From NCBI RefSeq assembly GCF_032362555.1, contig NC_083515.1, forward strand, positions 7,413,001 through 7,477,000: a stretch of DNA of 64,000 nucleotides, written 5' to 3'. The translations under genes were made by a program, and so were the position numbers. Position 1 is the first letter of the stretch, and each line of letters starts with the position of its first letter. Positions 11,441 to 24,785 of the stretch are shown piece after piece. Below the pieces are notes generated by a model. The model made no database searches. It was not told the origin of the DNA and saw nothing but the letters and a program-made list of their open reading frames with translations. The DNA is from Amyelois transitella (Eukaryota; Arthropoda; Insecta; Lepidoptera; Pyralidae).

Positions 11441-12950
11441 ACATGTTGCGAGGATCACAAATCCCACGAAAAGCACAAATGTGTGAGTGAATTTCAAGAT
11501 TGTTAGTCAATTATTCTAAAGATGACTACAAACACCTCATTTATAATTACATATGAACAGTCACGGCACCAGCATGCTGAATAGTAATGCAAACCACACA
11601 GAGCATCTATTGTCTCAATTTGTAGTAAAAAATGATACATGTTGCAAAAATTCTCTTTTTTGTCAGCAGAATAAAAACAAGGAACATTTCAAAACATCCG
11701 TTTGTTAGCAAACGGAATGACGCCCTCCGTACAGTACGCAACCTAATTGGACGTCGGTTTCCCACTTCCCAATACCCAGCCGTTCGATTTCCCGTATTTC
11801 ATGACAAGTGTGGAGCGTCACTCGATTTTAATTCCGTGACAGGCAACTGCCATGTCACAGGGATTTTACGGAAAACATGCAGATTAAATAACTTCATTTT
11901 GACAGAGGCATTATCAGTTTTTTTATCTCCCGTATGACATGTATTCATTCATAATAATAATAAATACAATTGATAACAAAAAAACTAAGAATGCAGTGTA
12001 TATAATTTGTATACTTTTGATTTTGAATTCTACAATACGAGTATATAACTATATTATACGACATACTCATATAGGTATAGGTATAACTCAGTCTTAGGAA
12101 CACGAGCTGAAGACGCATTTTCTCATTTATGGGTGGCTTACATGTTCGTCTTTCTTTGCCCCTTGTAAATATACTTAGGTACCTTCAAAGGGTCAAAGCA
12201 ATTTCGCAACGTGTTTTCGCAGCTGCCTGAACCGCATTCTATCGTTCTTTTCTTTACATAAATTGATATAGACCAGAACTTTGATGTATATAAATTCAGA
12301 GGTCCATAATGAATTATATTATAAAGAGACAAGTTAACTTTTAATTAACTGGAAATTTCTTTAACTAACTTATAATGTGTTGTCAGGTATGTTAATTTAA
12401 TCAAAATTATTTGCTTAAATATATTTTGCTTCTTTTTACTTTTGCCATCGTTAAACTAAACATATGATACAATTATTTACGAGATGTATATAGTTTTTTT
12501 AACCTTTTCACTCTTAACTAAACACCACAGCATATTGAGTTGTTAAGTGGCGCCAAATGACAAACAGAACTCAAAAGCACTTGAAACTAACTTGACCCAG
12601 TGAAGCCGCAGCAGACGACGGTCTGCCGCGAGGAAATTTATTGGGGACAGCCTCCTAACATAAATCGTAAGTTACTTGGTTCACTGAAAACTAAATGTAA
12701 GTAGTCTAGTTTTTTGGAGGACGAAAGAAATGATACTTTGGAGGATTGCCACGAATATTTTTGTGAAGTATCATATAGTGACATTCTAAGGTTGAGCAAA
12801 GATGAACAACATTTCAGTTCAAATTAGATCCAAAGAATTTCATTTGCTAGGTACAGCGGGACCTAATACTGCTAATATAATTATTGTTCTTTTGGTTTGA
12901 ATGACGGGCCAAACGGTCATAATATATGAATAAGAAGACATATTATATTG

Positions 12951-13010
12951 TTGCACATACATAAAAAAATCACGCCTCCCTTCCGGAGGGGTAGGAAAAA
13001 ATGTAGGTAT
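12951..13010 (-). repeat. Fragment of LINE 3' end (family B)
   Basis: ACATACATAAAAAAATCACG then CCTTCCGGAGGGGTAGG: the inverted last 50-60 bp of family B, described at 33443-33610. Confidence 0.65.
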
Positions 13011-14147
13011 ACTATCATGTTCCTATTAAATGCATTATATCACGGCCTAGTTCAGCGCTTCCAAGGAATGCAATTACTTAGAGCAAGTGACGTCATCGAA
13101 CCATTATTGTGTAGGATATGTAACATTACGAGCTTTTAAAATAATTAATGCGAGTAAAATTTGAAATTGGATTCAAATCGGAAAAATATGTGGTGATGAG
13201 TATATACCGGAAAACACACAAACGAAAGCGATTTATAACTAAATCCTTACCAGACTTGTCGGTATACGTTTAGGGTAGACATAATTACATCTTTTCACTT
13301 TGTCCATATATTTTTAAACTTACTTAATAAATCATTCGAGCCATAGTGAAAAGCTTGTTATGCTAACCTAATTAGACGATGACCGTATTGACCGTAAATA
13401 AAAGACACAATCGTCTGTTTCTAAGTGTCTATAAATTTCGGCAGTGTTAATTAAAACTTTAGTCAAATTTCAAACTCAAATAATTTTGAATGCTCGACGT
13501 CCATAGACTAGGAAATTCACAACTTGTTGGTTTAGGATACTCTGACCTTACACCAGGATATCACCGATTTGATCGAGATACATTCAAGGTATGCAGAAAA
13601 AAATAAATATTTTTAATATTGCTACCTTATCATCATTCTCCTGGCATTTTAAGACCCTGGTACATTCTTCCTGGGAAAGATAAGTAGATCGTCTAAAATG
13701 TTGTTATACTTATTGCAAAACTAAATATTAACATTTTCTCTCCTGTGACAACAGAATATAATTTAATTTCGATTGGGAACCCCGCGTAACAACGAAAAAG
13801 TCATATGAAAACAGATGTGCGTTGAAGGAAAACTCGGTTAGGTACATTCATTTCACAATTCAATACAGTTATATGCAAACAAGCGCATGATTGAACAAAA
13901 GAGTGCAAACACGAGCAGAATTGTATTTTGCAATATCACAAAGGTGATTATAAAGATATTGTATGCTTATAATATTTTAGCCCCCGACCTAAATAGAGGC
14001 TTGTTGTCCCGTACAACTACGAGTATTACATGAGGTATTTGTACCTCTGTCTGCAGCCTGTCCTTTTTATAGTATTATTTAGTTAAACTTTTAGTATTGA
14101 TATTTTTTTTCTTATTTCAAAGAAGTTTATTATGTATCTACCTACAT

Positions 14148-14332
14148 ACATAAAATCACGCCTCTTTCCCGGAGGGGTAGGCAGAGATTAAATGTTTCCA
14201 CTTGCCACGATCTCTGCATAATTCCATCGCTTCATTTATTCATCTTCTTCATTCATAACTCTCTTCATGCAAGCTCAGCGGTTTCGGGTACTCTAGACCT
14301 GACCCTTTGCCAGGACGTCCTTAATTATGTAC
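14148..14332 (-). repeat. 5'-truncated LINE 3' end (family B)
   Basis: On the minus strand the copy reads GACGTCCTGGCAAAGGGTCA, CCGAAACCGC, AAGAGAGTTATGAATG, GATCGTGGCAAGTGG and CCCTCCGGGAAAGAGGCG, ending in a (TATG) tail. The frame matches the C-terminal coding end seen at 33443-33610 but is interrupted by an indel in the middle. Confidence 0.8.
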
Positions 14333-15724
14333 CAAATGTAATTATTGTCGACATAGTTCGACCTATATTCAATTAATATCGATTCAACGGTTATATTGTC
14401 TTTCGGTCTTCTTATGTATAGTTTAGTATGTTAAAATTCTTTGGAAAAATAAAGAAGCAATATTTTATTTTTACTTTTTTGAGAATACAATTTCTCAAAA
14501 ATCCAATAGGAACGGAAAAGATGGGTACTTTGCACGTAATAGAGACGAGGGAATTAACTTAATAAAATAATTTAGTGAACATGTTTGCACAATATGTAGG
14601 TTGGGAAATTAAGTACTAATAAACATTTTTCCGAACATTAACGAAAACTTAAGCAACGATTAGGAGAAATCTGTGGGAGGAAATGGTAAGCGATGTCGAC
14701 CATTTATATGGATTGGTGCCATTATTCTAAGGGAGGGAAGGATAATTTGGACGTAATGGCTGCGGAAGTGGTTAATGAGCTTATATAATCCCGGTAATCC
14801 ATCAATATAAATAAAGTTACTTAAGGATACTATTTCACATAGCGTAAGTCAGAAGTTACCTCCGTTCTGCCTCCGCAGCCTATACTCGTACTGTGTAACC
14901 TAATCCATACTTATTGGATCTTCGTAAAAGCTGTATAAGATGAATGCGCCTATTCCCATAGGCGAAAGAGATGGAGTATTCCGGTAACCACACAAGAATA
15001 ATGACGTAGGTGCTGAATACCTCGCACGGAAAATTCTTGCAACATAAAAATAATAAGTTTACATAAGTGAAAGTCAAAGTATCTTGCGGTTTTTATCATT
15101 CCTATGTAGGAAACCACTTCAAATATACAAAAGAGGGTTCCATTCTAAATACTACTACATTTTATACCTACATACTTAGTATGCGGATATACATGGCATA
15201 GTTCCACCTTTTTACATAATTTCTCTTTTTCCTTTTATTACCTGTCTTATTTTAATATTATATTTGGGAAATTTACAAGCCATCCAAATAAACGAATCAT
15301 TCTGAGTATCTACAGAAAGGGTTTAATTTTCAGCCTCTTAATGATAAATCGATTTTGCTTTTCAAAAGATGTTGAGGGTGAAAGTAGGGGAAAATTTAAT
15401 TTATCTGGTAAATTTTAAGGGTTAATAGACTTGACTATTTGTAGTATTTTTTAGACATTAATTAGATTTTTTGGTGTACAAATATAAGAAAACACAATTA
15501 ATCAAACTCATCGCTCACATTAATCAAAACATATATCAATCTTACCAGATTTAAATCAACTTCAACCATTCACCAAATTTTAAAGAAAAAAAAACAATAA
15601 TTTTCTGGTACATTCAAAATATTTTAATAACCATTAACAAAAAAGACACAAAACTCTTTGATGAGGTTTATAAGAATATTCTTTTTTATTTCAAATCAGT
15701 TCAAACGAGATTACTTTTTTTCAG

Positions 15725-17942
15725 ATCCAACAATATAATGAAGGTAAAACGACGGCGCGGCCTGCATAATTGAAAAGGGGCAAAGAAGCTTCAAGATTTT
15801 GCCCGAAAAAAATCAAAATGAAGATTGTCGTCATAGGTGAGCAATTTTCTTTTATAACATTTATTATATGTCTATTTTTTTCCGGAATTCCAGTAAATAT
15901 AACAGATATGTCTGCCGTTGGATCGTGGAAGATAATAAAATAGCTAACAACTTTTGCTTCATTTTAAATTTCCAAAGCCAGTTCTCCGACACGGGGACTA
16001 AACAGACCTTGGGAATTTTCTAAAAATCAAGTAGATTTTAAGATGATTTGAGCTTATTACGAGTAGCATTATAAATATTTTAATGAAACTTATGTGTAGG
16101 TGTGAAGACAGGCGCCGTGGTGCTTGTAACCGCAGGAGGGGTGTCGGCGCGAGTGGCCGGCAAAGTCGGCGGCTACTCTAATAAGAAAGGAGGTTGGCAC
16201 ATTTTCTATACATTTGACCTGTTAATTGTACTATTACAATTAAGAGATTTCAGCGCGTGTGGCTGGCTTCTTTTACAAGATAGGAGATGGAGATTTGCAA
16301 ATGTTGACCTGAAAAACTTTACTTGCAATCAATGATTTACTATATCTTGCAATGTAAGATCTAAACTAAGAAATTTTACTGTTAATCGCCAGATGAAAAT
16401 ACATTTTTCTTCTATTAAATTTTTTTATTAGTACTAATATAACGTTGATTAAATAAATGTTTGAAAACGTACATTAATTGACATAAAGCATTTTTACAAA
16501 AGAAAATCAAAAATAAAATTATCTTCTTTCAAAAAACGTAATTTTCCACCAATTTACTACAAAGGCGCGTTTTCTGCAAGAAAATAAAATAGTAGAGAGC
16601 TTTAGGGCTTGCATTTAGTTTTTTTAGCTGCGTTGTGTTGGTTGCTGAGTCGCATAATGCACGTTTTATACATTTCCATATAAAAACACTTTTCGGTATG
16701 ATTATGATTTGATAATTTACATACATACATACATACATATGATCACGTCTATATCCCTTGCGGGGTAGACAGAGCCAACAGTCTTGAAAAGACTGAATGG
16801 CCACGTTCAGCTATTTGGCTTAATGATAGAACCGAGATTCAAATAGTGACAGGTTGCTAGCCCATCGCCTAAAAGAGGAATCCTAAGTTTATAAGCCTAT
16901 CCCTTAGTCGCCTTTTACGACATCCATGGGAAAGAGATGGAGTGGTCCTATTCTTTTTTGTAATAGTGCCGGGAACCACACGGCACTATGATAATTTGAA
17001 TTCTGAATTAAAATAACTATTCTTTTGGGAATGTAAGGAAAGTGCCGAGTTGGTAAATTAAGTGTAAGACCCCCATCGTCGATAACAGTTGAACAAGTTG
17101 AACTCCGGGGAGCAAATAACACGCTGGCAAAGTACTTTCAACATCACTTTTGCAGGAAAAATACAGGAAAACTGTCGATACCTTACTCAGAAATAAAGAG
17201 CGCCGAATGTAAACATGGGAGACGATGTTTTTAGAATAATTTCTGTGAAAACAGTATTTGGACAATTTAGTTCAGTCATGTAGCAATAGCTGTGAATTGG
17301 AGATAATATTTTCTTTAAAGATTACGGTTTTCCCGAAAATGTTTAAATCTGCGAAATATTAGTATGTATGCTTCTAGATAATTAAGTAAAGCTTTAGAAA
17401 CAAGACTTTACAAAACTATTATGTTAATGAACATTGCAAAATTGATCAAATGTATTTTCAATAATTAAATTCATTACTTGACAAACAAAACCTAAGTAAA
17501 TCTCATTAAGCAGTAATTGTCTTGCACATACGCTTGTGGTGAATTAATTGGTATTATATTATTTTATATCTTTCTCTTCAATACAGGTAAATCAACGAGT
17601 GGCATCAACGAAGAAATCATATGGATCAGTATAAGCATGGCGATAGCCATCGCTGTGCTCATAGCTATCGCGCTGTGCTACATCCTCAGGCAGAAGTGCA
17701 CCAAACGACACCACTACCGAGAGCAGTCATGACGATACAAGCAGGAGTTTGCGAAGCACGCCCTCGCAGACTCCCTCTCCGATCTCAGCTTCCCCGCTTA
17801 CACCCTGTACCCACAATTCTCTCCAGACGGTAAAGAATACTTCTACAATTTTCATCGCTTTTCCTACATCAAAGATCATTATAAGCTACCACCTAAGGAC
17901 TACCCCGTTAAGAGCAAAGAAGAAGTGTATATCAATGCGTGA
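15725..17942 (+). CDS. Small single-pass membrane protein, 85 aa, with likely stop-codon readthrough to about 155 aa
   Basis: I do not recognise this gene. Exons are 15725-15836 (strong acceptor TTTTTTTCAG before it; ATG at 15818), 16100-16192 and 17587-17942, and all phases agree. The protein starts MKIVVIGVKTGAVVLVTAGG, a signal-peptide-like or anchor segment. It continues with a short Gly/Lys-rich stretch, then a transmembrane helix (WISISMAIAIAVLIAIALC, about residues 50-70), a basic Cys-containing tail and a TGA at 17730-17732. The next base is C, and the same frame stays open for 69 more codons with coding-like, GC-rich third positions, ending at TGA 17940-17942. The extension is rich in Tyr, Phe, Lys and Pro. 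The canonical product is thus a short type I-like membrane protein, and readthrough would add a soluble cytosolic tail. A 12-codon upstream ORF (15738-15773) precedes the start codon. A polyadenylation signal AATAAA is at 18089-18094. The exon structure is well supported; the function is unknown. Confidence 0.7.
15738..15773 (+). promoter_or_regulatory. Upstream ORF in the 5' UTR
   Basis: An ATG at 15738 opens a frame that ends at TGA 15771-15773, 44 bases before the main start at 15818. It encodes about 11 mostly basic residues and would reduce initiation at the main ATG if scanned. Confidence 0.5.
16719..16988 (-). repeat. Repeat family A, full-length copy in an intron
   Basis: A complete inverted copy with an (ACAT)5 tail at the left. 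Then come GATCACGTCTATATCCC, GCGGGGTAGACAGAGCC, CAACAGTCTTGAAAAGACTG, TTCAAATAGTGACAGG, GCTAGCCCATCGCC, GTCGCCTTTTACGACATCC and GTGCCGGGAACCACACGGCAC. It lies in the second intron of the small membrane-protein gene. Non-coding, about 265 bp. Confidence 0.9.
17733..17942 (+). CDS. Readthrough extension ORF after UGA-C
   Basis: This is 69 sense codons in the same frame as the upstream exon, beginning CGA TAC AAG directly after TGA. The peptide contains SDLSFPAYTLYPQFSPDG and YKLPPKDYPVKSKEEVYINA. Third positions are GC-rich over most of the frame, and the amino-acid mix is that of a real protein segment, not of UTR. The stop context TGA-C is the leaky one that is overrepresented in insect readthrough genes. 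A separate downstream start is unlikely because the frame has no ATG at all. Confidence 0.65.
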   Translation, partial: RYKQEFAKHALADSLSDLSFPAYTLYPQFSPDGKEYFYNFHRFSYIKDHYKLPPKDYPVKSKEEVYINA

Positions 17943-18095
17943 TGATTTACAGTTTTCAATTGGTGTTTTGTTTAGTGTACGAATACGCTTAGTATATTTC
18001 GTCTTAATACGAATTTTAATTTTTAATGTCTCTATTAATATATATAAAGAATCAGAGAAATATGTGTCTTGAATGTTAAATTTTATGAAATAAAA

Positions 18096-21000
18096 TCTCG
18101 ATCATTTTAATTAAGCGTAATAATTTATCCTTGTGTAGAATTATATGTTAGCTGTTTGTGAGTAAATGGTAAAATAAGTTGTAATTAATGTTGAAAAAAA
18201 GAATTTAAATTTTACAAACTAAATATTTATCGAAATTTAAAAATGAACTGACGTTTAATTTAACTGTGATAGTAATTTCAGGCTTACTATGGCCAACATA
18301 GCGGTATTTAGAAACACGGTAACGAGATTGTACAATGTTTAACCACGAGTCGTTGTTCATAAGGTATTGTGAATCTTGTGTTCAATATTGAATCTTGAGC
18401 CTTGTATATAAAACTGACTTTTCATTAGCAAACTATTCAATCAGCACCTTCGTAAAATGTAATGACTACTGTTTGTAATTAAGGTCTACGCAGTACAGAT
18501 TTGCCTACATTATTCAATATGAACTGCTAATTTTCGAGAAATCAGTTAATTAAATGAAATAACTAACTCCGTATTTGTCCGTAGTTCAGTATCTTAAAAA
18601 TTATAATACAATATTTTGAAATTACTGAATTGACACGCACATAAATTTTAATAAATAAATAACTTTACTTATTTACTAAGCTGGAGTAATTAAAAGGCTT
18701 AAGCCTTTTACATTATCGAAATAAATGTCAATAAGAATTGAATACTTATCAAGAAATTACCTATAGGTACCAACATAGCTAATAATAAATTATGTAATAG
18801 GTACGTAAGGACCGACAAGACCGTGGTGCCAAAATAATATCTAAAAGCAGTGGACTGTTATAGGCTAATTATCATGATAATTATCATTTGCGTATGTACC
18901 AATAAAGAATTAATTATAAAACTTAGTATTTTCTTAAGATCGATATGATCGATGTGGATGTGAAATGTAACTTATAGTAAATGTAGATTGTGTGGCATAT
19001 AAAAAAACGTATATAGAAATTCCTAAATGAAAACATTTAAACGAATCACTATAATGACCAAGTAATCCTGTATTATTTTATAGAACATAAATGTTTATGA
19101 ATTAATTACTATTTGTTTTTTTTTATGGTAATTAATCAGTCAGTTTTGAATATCCTTGCTAAGACAGATAACATGTTTGTTTAAGTCAGTCAAGAGGCTT
19201 ATAAATTTGGCATCATCTCATTTTAGGCAGTGGGCTAGCAATTTCTAAATCCAATTCGATCATTAAGCCATCTAAGTACCTATAGGCCTTCGTAAGTGAT
19301 GTCATGTGAGCATTGGTTATTGACTACTCTCTGTCTACCTTCCAAAGAATAAAGATGTGATTCACATTTTGTTAAAGATATATATAGCAAATTGCAATAA
19401 AAAATAAAACTTTTCGACATAAATAAAATATAAATGTTTGTCAAAATATTCCATGATTTTATGCTTGCTTTCCCGACTTATACGTTGCGCAACTTAGTAA
19501 CGCTCCAATTCTCACATTTGGGCGACAGCCAGTTTACATGGCAATGAAAGGATTTACGATTTAGTTTATAATTTTCTACAGATTCACTTACTATAATACA
19601 ACTTAGTTAATATTGACGTCAGTATCGACGACCCACCGGCTAAAAATATCGCCGTTACAAAGTTTCGAATTATACCGCGTCCAAATAGTTAATAACGTCT
19701 TTTCTGAAATATGTTCGTCCATTAGTTATGTCACTTGCTAACCAAGTTACGATGAGTGAAAATATCGTAAGGAAACCCGTACTACATACATATACCTATA
19801 TACCCACAATTCAAGGTAAGGTTCCCTGAGTGGCTGCGGGTCAGACGATATAGTCTAGACTCAAGACAAATTACTTTGATACCTATCATTATGAGAAGGA
19901 CCCTGACCTCCTCTCCAAAGAGGTGAGGATATAACCGGAACTGACCCAAGGAGTATGATTATTTTCGTCTTCTAGTTCAATCACACCGGTATATTTACAT
20001 TACATTTAAAGTTGAAAATCCTGCAAAATTCACAAATGTAATTTCTAACATTTAGAAGTCATCTTAAAGACAAAATAAAATACACTTTACTGCTCACTGA
20101 AAATGTTTTATTCTCTTGAAATAGGAGCAGACACCAAATGAGTAAGTCTCACAAAAGCTTTTGAGTGTTGAATTCGCAACACATATACAAGAAAGATCGT
20201 CATATAATAAAGGGTTTCGAAGGAAAACAAACAAAAGTAGAAACAGCGCCATTTTGTAACTCGCTTTGTAATATAACGTTTCTTTTACAAACAATAGGTA
20301 TTTGTCTTTATAATGGCATAATAATATGAAAGATATTATGAAATATTGTCTATAATACGAGTATATAGGTGTTCTACTACTTATTTTCCCCATTATATAT
20401 TGCAAAAACAATGACAATGTATAAAAGTAAAGAGCAGGGTGAGTCATGAGAGATTTTATACTTATTTTTTTATAAAAAATATTATTATTTTATGACTTTA
20501 ACAAATCACTTTAACCGTAGCAGGATTTCTTTATCATATTAAAAATATCCAACATAAAACACGAGAAAAGTAGAACGGATAATCGCCCTGTATATTATTT
20601 ATAAACGTTACCTGCTTCATCATAGCCGTGAATGCCATGACATTCTTCTGGGTTCAGGTGAATCGTTAGGCTTACGACCCGCAATATGTTTGAGTGATAT
20701 AGTCAATTAAGTAAAGTTGTAAAATGATACGAGGTAAACAGCGACACAAGAGGATATGGGCGTGCAAAATAAATATAGGTACATGCTATTTACAATGGCT
20801 TTACCTTATTCTAAGTTGATAAAATAATTTGCAATTCGTTTGGCAATGTAACTGAGCGATCAAAGGCTATAAATGCTATTAAATTGGTAAGATACGGTAG
20901 TAAGCTAAGTTCTTAGACAAAGCGTCTGACATCGAGGTCCCAACACATGCGGCCTGAATGTGCAGGTTCACAATATTTCCCCTCACTTCAAAGGTTAACT

Positions 21001-21890
21001 ATTGTACAAAACTCAGACAAAAGTCTTGGAGAGATAAGGTTTTGCATTATATCGGATTTATTTCTTTTAAGTTTATTAATTATGCATGTTTTTTAAATTA
21101 CATTTTTCGGGAAAGCCAGTCTATTACCACGTCACTCTGGCAATTTACGTGCTTTCCCGAATATAATATTGCTTGGCAAATTACTGATTACGTATTCCGA
21201 TCAGCAATCATTTCCGCTAAATTTGTTTTACCAACTTTTATTTACGGGAACATATGAGGAAAATACTTAATAATAATAAAGATCGTTGGTTGTCGAATGT
21301 TCAATTGTCGTTTGCACAGATTCTAATATACGTTTAAATTTTTTAACTTCATTGACGACATAAATGAAATTTCTTGTGAACTACATATATATAATTTTAA
21401 TCTAATGTTTCATGTATTTATTTAACAATTCAATTAATGGATGTTTTTATTATTCGTTGATCTTTTAAAATTGGTATTTCATTTAGAATAGGTTCGGTTT
21501 AAATTGTTGTTTAAATAAGTAAATTAAATAAAATCTAAACTTTAATCTTTTATATATTAATATATTTAGATATTAGTACAAGTATAGTGCCCCGTCGACA
21601 TGTAAGAAGATATGACCGGATGTCATACCTCGTGATCTATCGCTGATGTGGGGCACATTACTGATGACAGGGACACGCCTCAGGGAACGTGGGTATCTAA
21701 ACTCGATATTAAAGATCTAGTTTCATATGTAAGTAAGTATTTGTACATAATATATTTATTTTGAACACAGATATAACCTTTTTGCATAAGGTTTCCTTTA
21801 GCCTAAGAATTGGGCAGCAATAAGAGGTCGCAGGTAAGAGAAATGAAAGATAATACAAAAATTTGTAAGAATAGACTATCTTTATTTATA
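18096..21890. other. Intergenic, gene-poor
   Basis: No coding exons recognised. It holds a degraded family A copy (19190-19365), a 16-bp palindrome (AATTATCATGATAATT near 18871) and a GC-richer patch around 19815-19945 of unknown origin. The antisense frame at 20094-20447 (117 codons) is AT-rich with no domain. Confidence 0.4.
19190..19365 (+). repeat. Degraded family A repeat
   Basis: Blocks GGCAGTGGGCTAGCAA, TCCAATTCGATCATTAAGCC, TCTCTGTCTACC and AAGATGTGATTCACA lie in family order but are strongly diverged. Confidence 0.5.
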
Positions 21891-22042
21891 CAAGATAAAA
21901 TTAAGAGGTTGTGGGTTTAGCTATAGACACTTAATCCAGCCGCTAGAGGAAAGCGAGCTACTTGGTTATAGTCCAAAAGTGAAGACCCGGGGCGCGAGCT
22001 CATGTTTTTATAGGCTGTGAAGAGGGGCGCCGGGGACACCGA

Positions 22043-22220
22043 ACTTGGGATTCCTCTTTTAGGCGATAGGCTAGCAATCTGTAACTACTTATTAGAATCC
22101 CAATTCTACCAATTCTATCATTAAGCGAAATACAGCTGAACGTGGCCCATTGGTCTCTTCGAGACCTTTGATTCTGTCTACCCCGCAAGGGATATAGACG
22201 TGATTATATGTATGTATGTC
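22043..22220 (+). repeat. Family A repeat, 5'-truncated copy
   Basis: From CTTGGGATTCCTCTTTTAGG through GGCTAGCAATCTGTAAC and AGCTGAACGTGGCC to CTACCCCGCAAGGGATATAG and a (TATG)3 tail. It is a well-preserved young-looking copy. Confidence 0.85.
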
Positions 22221-22374
22221 TATTCTTAAGTTCCGGAAACTACACGGCAGTATACATACGGATAGCTGATAACTTATGGAAGTGATTAAGAAAAGATAAT
22301 GCTAGATGTAACTAAGGCAAAAAAGTTTTAAGACCTAAAAACATCAGACTTTTTCATTTAAATATGTATAAGAA

Positions 22375-22445
22375 CACACACACACAATCACGTTTGTCTC
22401 TTGCGGTACAAACGCGTCAGTAAATTCGAAGGCCACGTTGAAACA
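22375..22445 (-). repeat. Family A fragment
   Basis: CAATCACGTTTGTCTCTTGC, GCGTCAGTAAATTCGAAGG and CCACGTTGAAAC follow the inverted 3' part of family A, preceded by (CA)n. Confidence 0.45.
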
Positions 22446-24785
22446 AATAACTTGAGACTGTTCTTAAAGCGGTTAGAAATTAATCATTTTAATAAGTACA
22501 TAGTTTCAATATTATGTATTTCAATAAAATTTTGGCAAAGAAATGGAGAGAAGAAACGATATTTGTTGTATGAAAATTTACCAGTAATTTCATAATGAAA
22601 TAAATCAATATATACCTATAAGAAATGTATGTTGACATGAGTATGACAATGAATATGTTAAAGTGGTGTTTTGTTTTATATTTTAGTTTCATCATTACTC
22701 GAAGTTACTGTAATAATCATGTAGCAGAAGTGTCAATTAGCTCTGTCCTATTAACAATATCCTAAGTTGTTGACATCTATGTTTCGAAACATTCCAAATG
22801 TTAATTAACGTAATGAGAGTTTCATGAATATGTAGATTAAGATGCTTATTCTATCAACATAGATTAAAGCTAAAGCCCAAACTTAAGTTAATTATCAAAA
22901 AGTCTTGGTTAATTTAATTTTATAGCATAAAATATGTGTGTAAAGTTTGATGATTCAAACACAAAAAACTTACAAACATTTAATTTTAACGTAGTTAAAA
23001 ATTCATGAAATGTATTACAAATAGTGTAGTTCTTACAGCCCGTATTTATACAAAAGATTTAGGATTTATATATCCTCCACAGAAATCGCAATTTTCCGTG
23101 TGATATCCACACACACTGCCAATTATAATACGTAGTAGAAGCTGCGGCGCATTACAGCTTCGGCGTAGAATCCCGTAGACGCTACGACCGTAGCCCGTAG
23201 GCACGAAGCTACACTATCATCGGCTGGATCAAATGAAAAGCTGTAAGATTATATTTTTAACGGGTGGGTAATTCATTATCTTTCAAGTTTTCAATGCAAT
23301 TTACCTTTTCTGTCGTTTTACATAATAAATTTTATTCGTAACATGTAGAATTATTCAAATTTCTTGGAGCTCAATTAAAATTCAAGAAATATATTTCATA
23401 ACCATTTTCTGCGTTTGTATGGAATTGTTTTAGAAATGTTTATTTTTCTCCTTGTTCTTTTTACAATTACAGCGTGTTGTGTGATTGCGATTCCATTGAA
23501 AGAGCGCTTGTGAATGAGTGTCTGATTCCGACCGCAGAAAGTGGGTCAAGCAGGCCCCGGGTGCTTACCGCCTTTACAGCTACATACCCATAGGCTTTTT
23601 CAATGAGAACCTTTAACGTTTAAATGACTAGTCTTAAATCTAAATAGTGTGTATTTTCTTTATAATTGTAAATTCGTTGTTGTGTTAGCGACCAATATTA
23701 TTTTTACCGATCTTATTTTCAGCCCATGTTAGATTTCCAAAATTAATTTTAACAACAATCGTAGCAAGTCCCACATTCATGTATTTATACAAATGAAAAT
23801 ATCGCTTATTAATATTTATATAAGTATAGTAGCGCACATTAGGGTAGCATTAAGTACAAAATGTGACGTGACGAAGACGAATGACGCACCTAGCGTGATT
23901 CACCCTGATGCCCTCAATTTGTCACCGTCTCAATCATGGCAGAATATCTGTCTCTACTCCCATCATTGATATAGAATAATCCAGAGGATTATCGGTAGTC
24001 GAACTGTTAATAGGTGCCCGAATAATAAAAGCATTATGCTTTAAGCATTAAGTAAAGGTCTTAAATTTTAGTTTCTTCTTTGTCGTTTCGATCGCTTTGG
24101 TAGAACGGTTGTCGTCACAATGAAGAAAACGCTTTCCTCACAATCTCCCTATTTCTCCCTGATGCCATTGGGATGCCATTGGCACAGTCTGATACGCGGT
24201 TTCCATTTGCTGATTTCATATGGACAGACCAGCGTAAAGGTAGGTGATCGGCCGCGTTGTTTGGTTCACTCTACCTCTGCACGACTAGTAGGTGTATAGA
24301 GTTTTTTTTGCGTCTAGACACATGGCAAAAGTATTGTTGTCTGTTACTATTGACAGACACCCCGTTATGCGAAGTTCCCTGATTATGGAGATGTTTGCCC
24401 GAACTCTGTCCACGATATTCCGTGCATCTAATCTTAGCTCAGTTTTAACGAAGTAAATAATGCCAGAATGACGATAATGATTTCAGAAGATTATCGCTCG
24501 TAATATCAAAAATTGAATGCAATTTTTTAGCACAAAGCGACGACCCAGATTACTTCTACCAGACTAAAAATTACGCGCGTTCCTTGTCACACAAAATATT
24601 GCTAACAGTCTTTTCTCAATACAGATTTTTCCGACAATTTCACCATGAAGCTCAATGGGCGGCAGGCGAGCATGACACGGACCTTGTTGAATAAAGGCAT
24701 ACTTAAATAAAAAAATCTTACCTTACCACAAAAATAAAATTAAGCCCAATATTTTCACTTTTTCCTGTTCTACTTTATGAAACAC

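Larger units (their letters stand above)
6746..15724. other. Long non-coding stretch, intergenic or a 5' UTR intron
   Basis: No convincing coding exon. The longest open frames (10430-10768, 112 codons, and 11632-11937, 101 codons) have no recognisable domain and lack the GC-rich third positions seen in real exons of this window. Repeat fragments inside are listed separately. If the exon at 15725 belongs to a transcript starting near 6.3-6.5 kb, this would be its first intron. Confidence 0.4.

Noticed and set aside
11632-11937. 101-codon plus-strand open frame
   Set aside because: No domain or homology that I recognise; part of its sequence is a small inverted repeat (around 11835-11860).
17730-17732. 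UGA as selenocysteine codon
   Set aside because: Lepidoptera are known to have lost the selenocysteine machinery, and there is no selenoprotein-like motif around it; leaky UGA-C is simpler.
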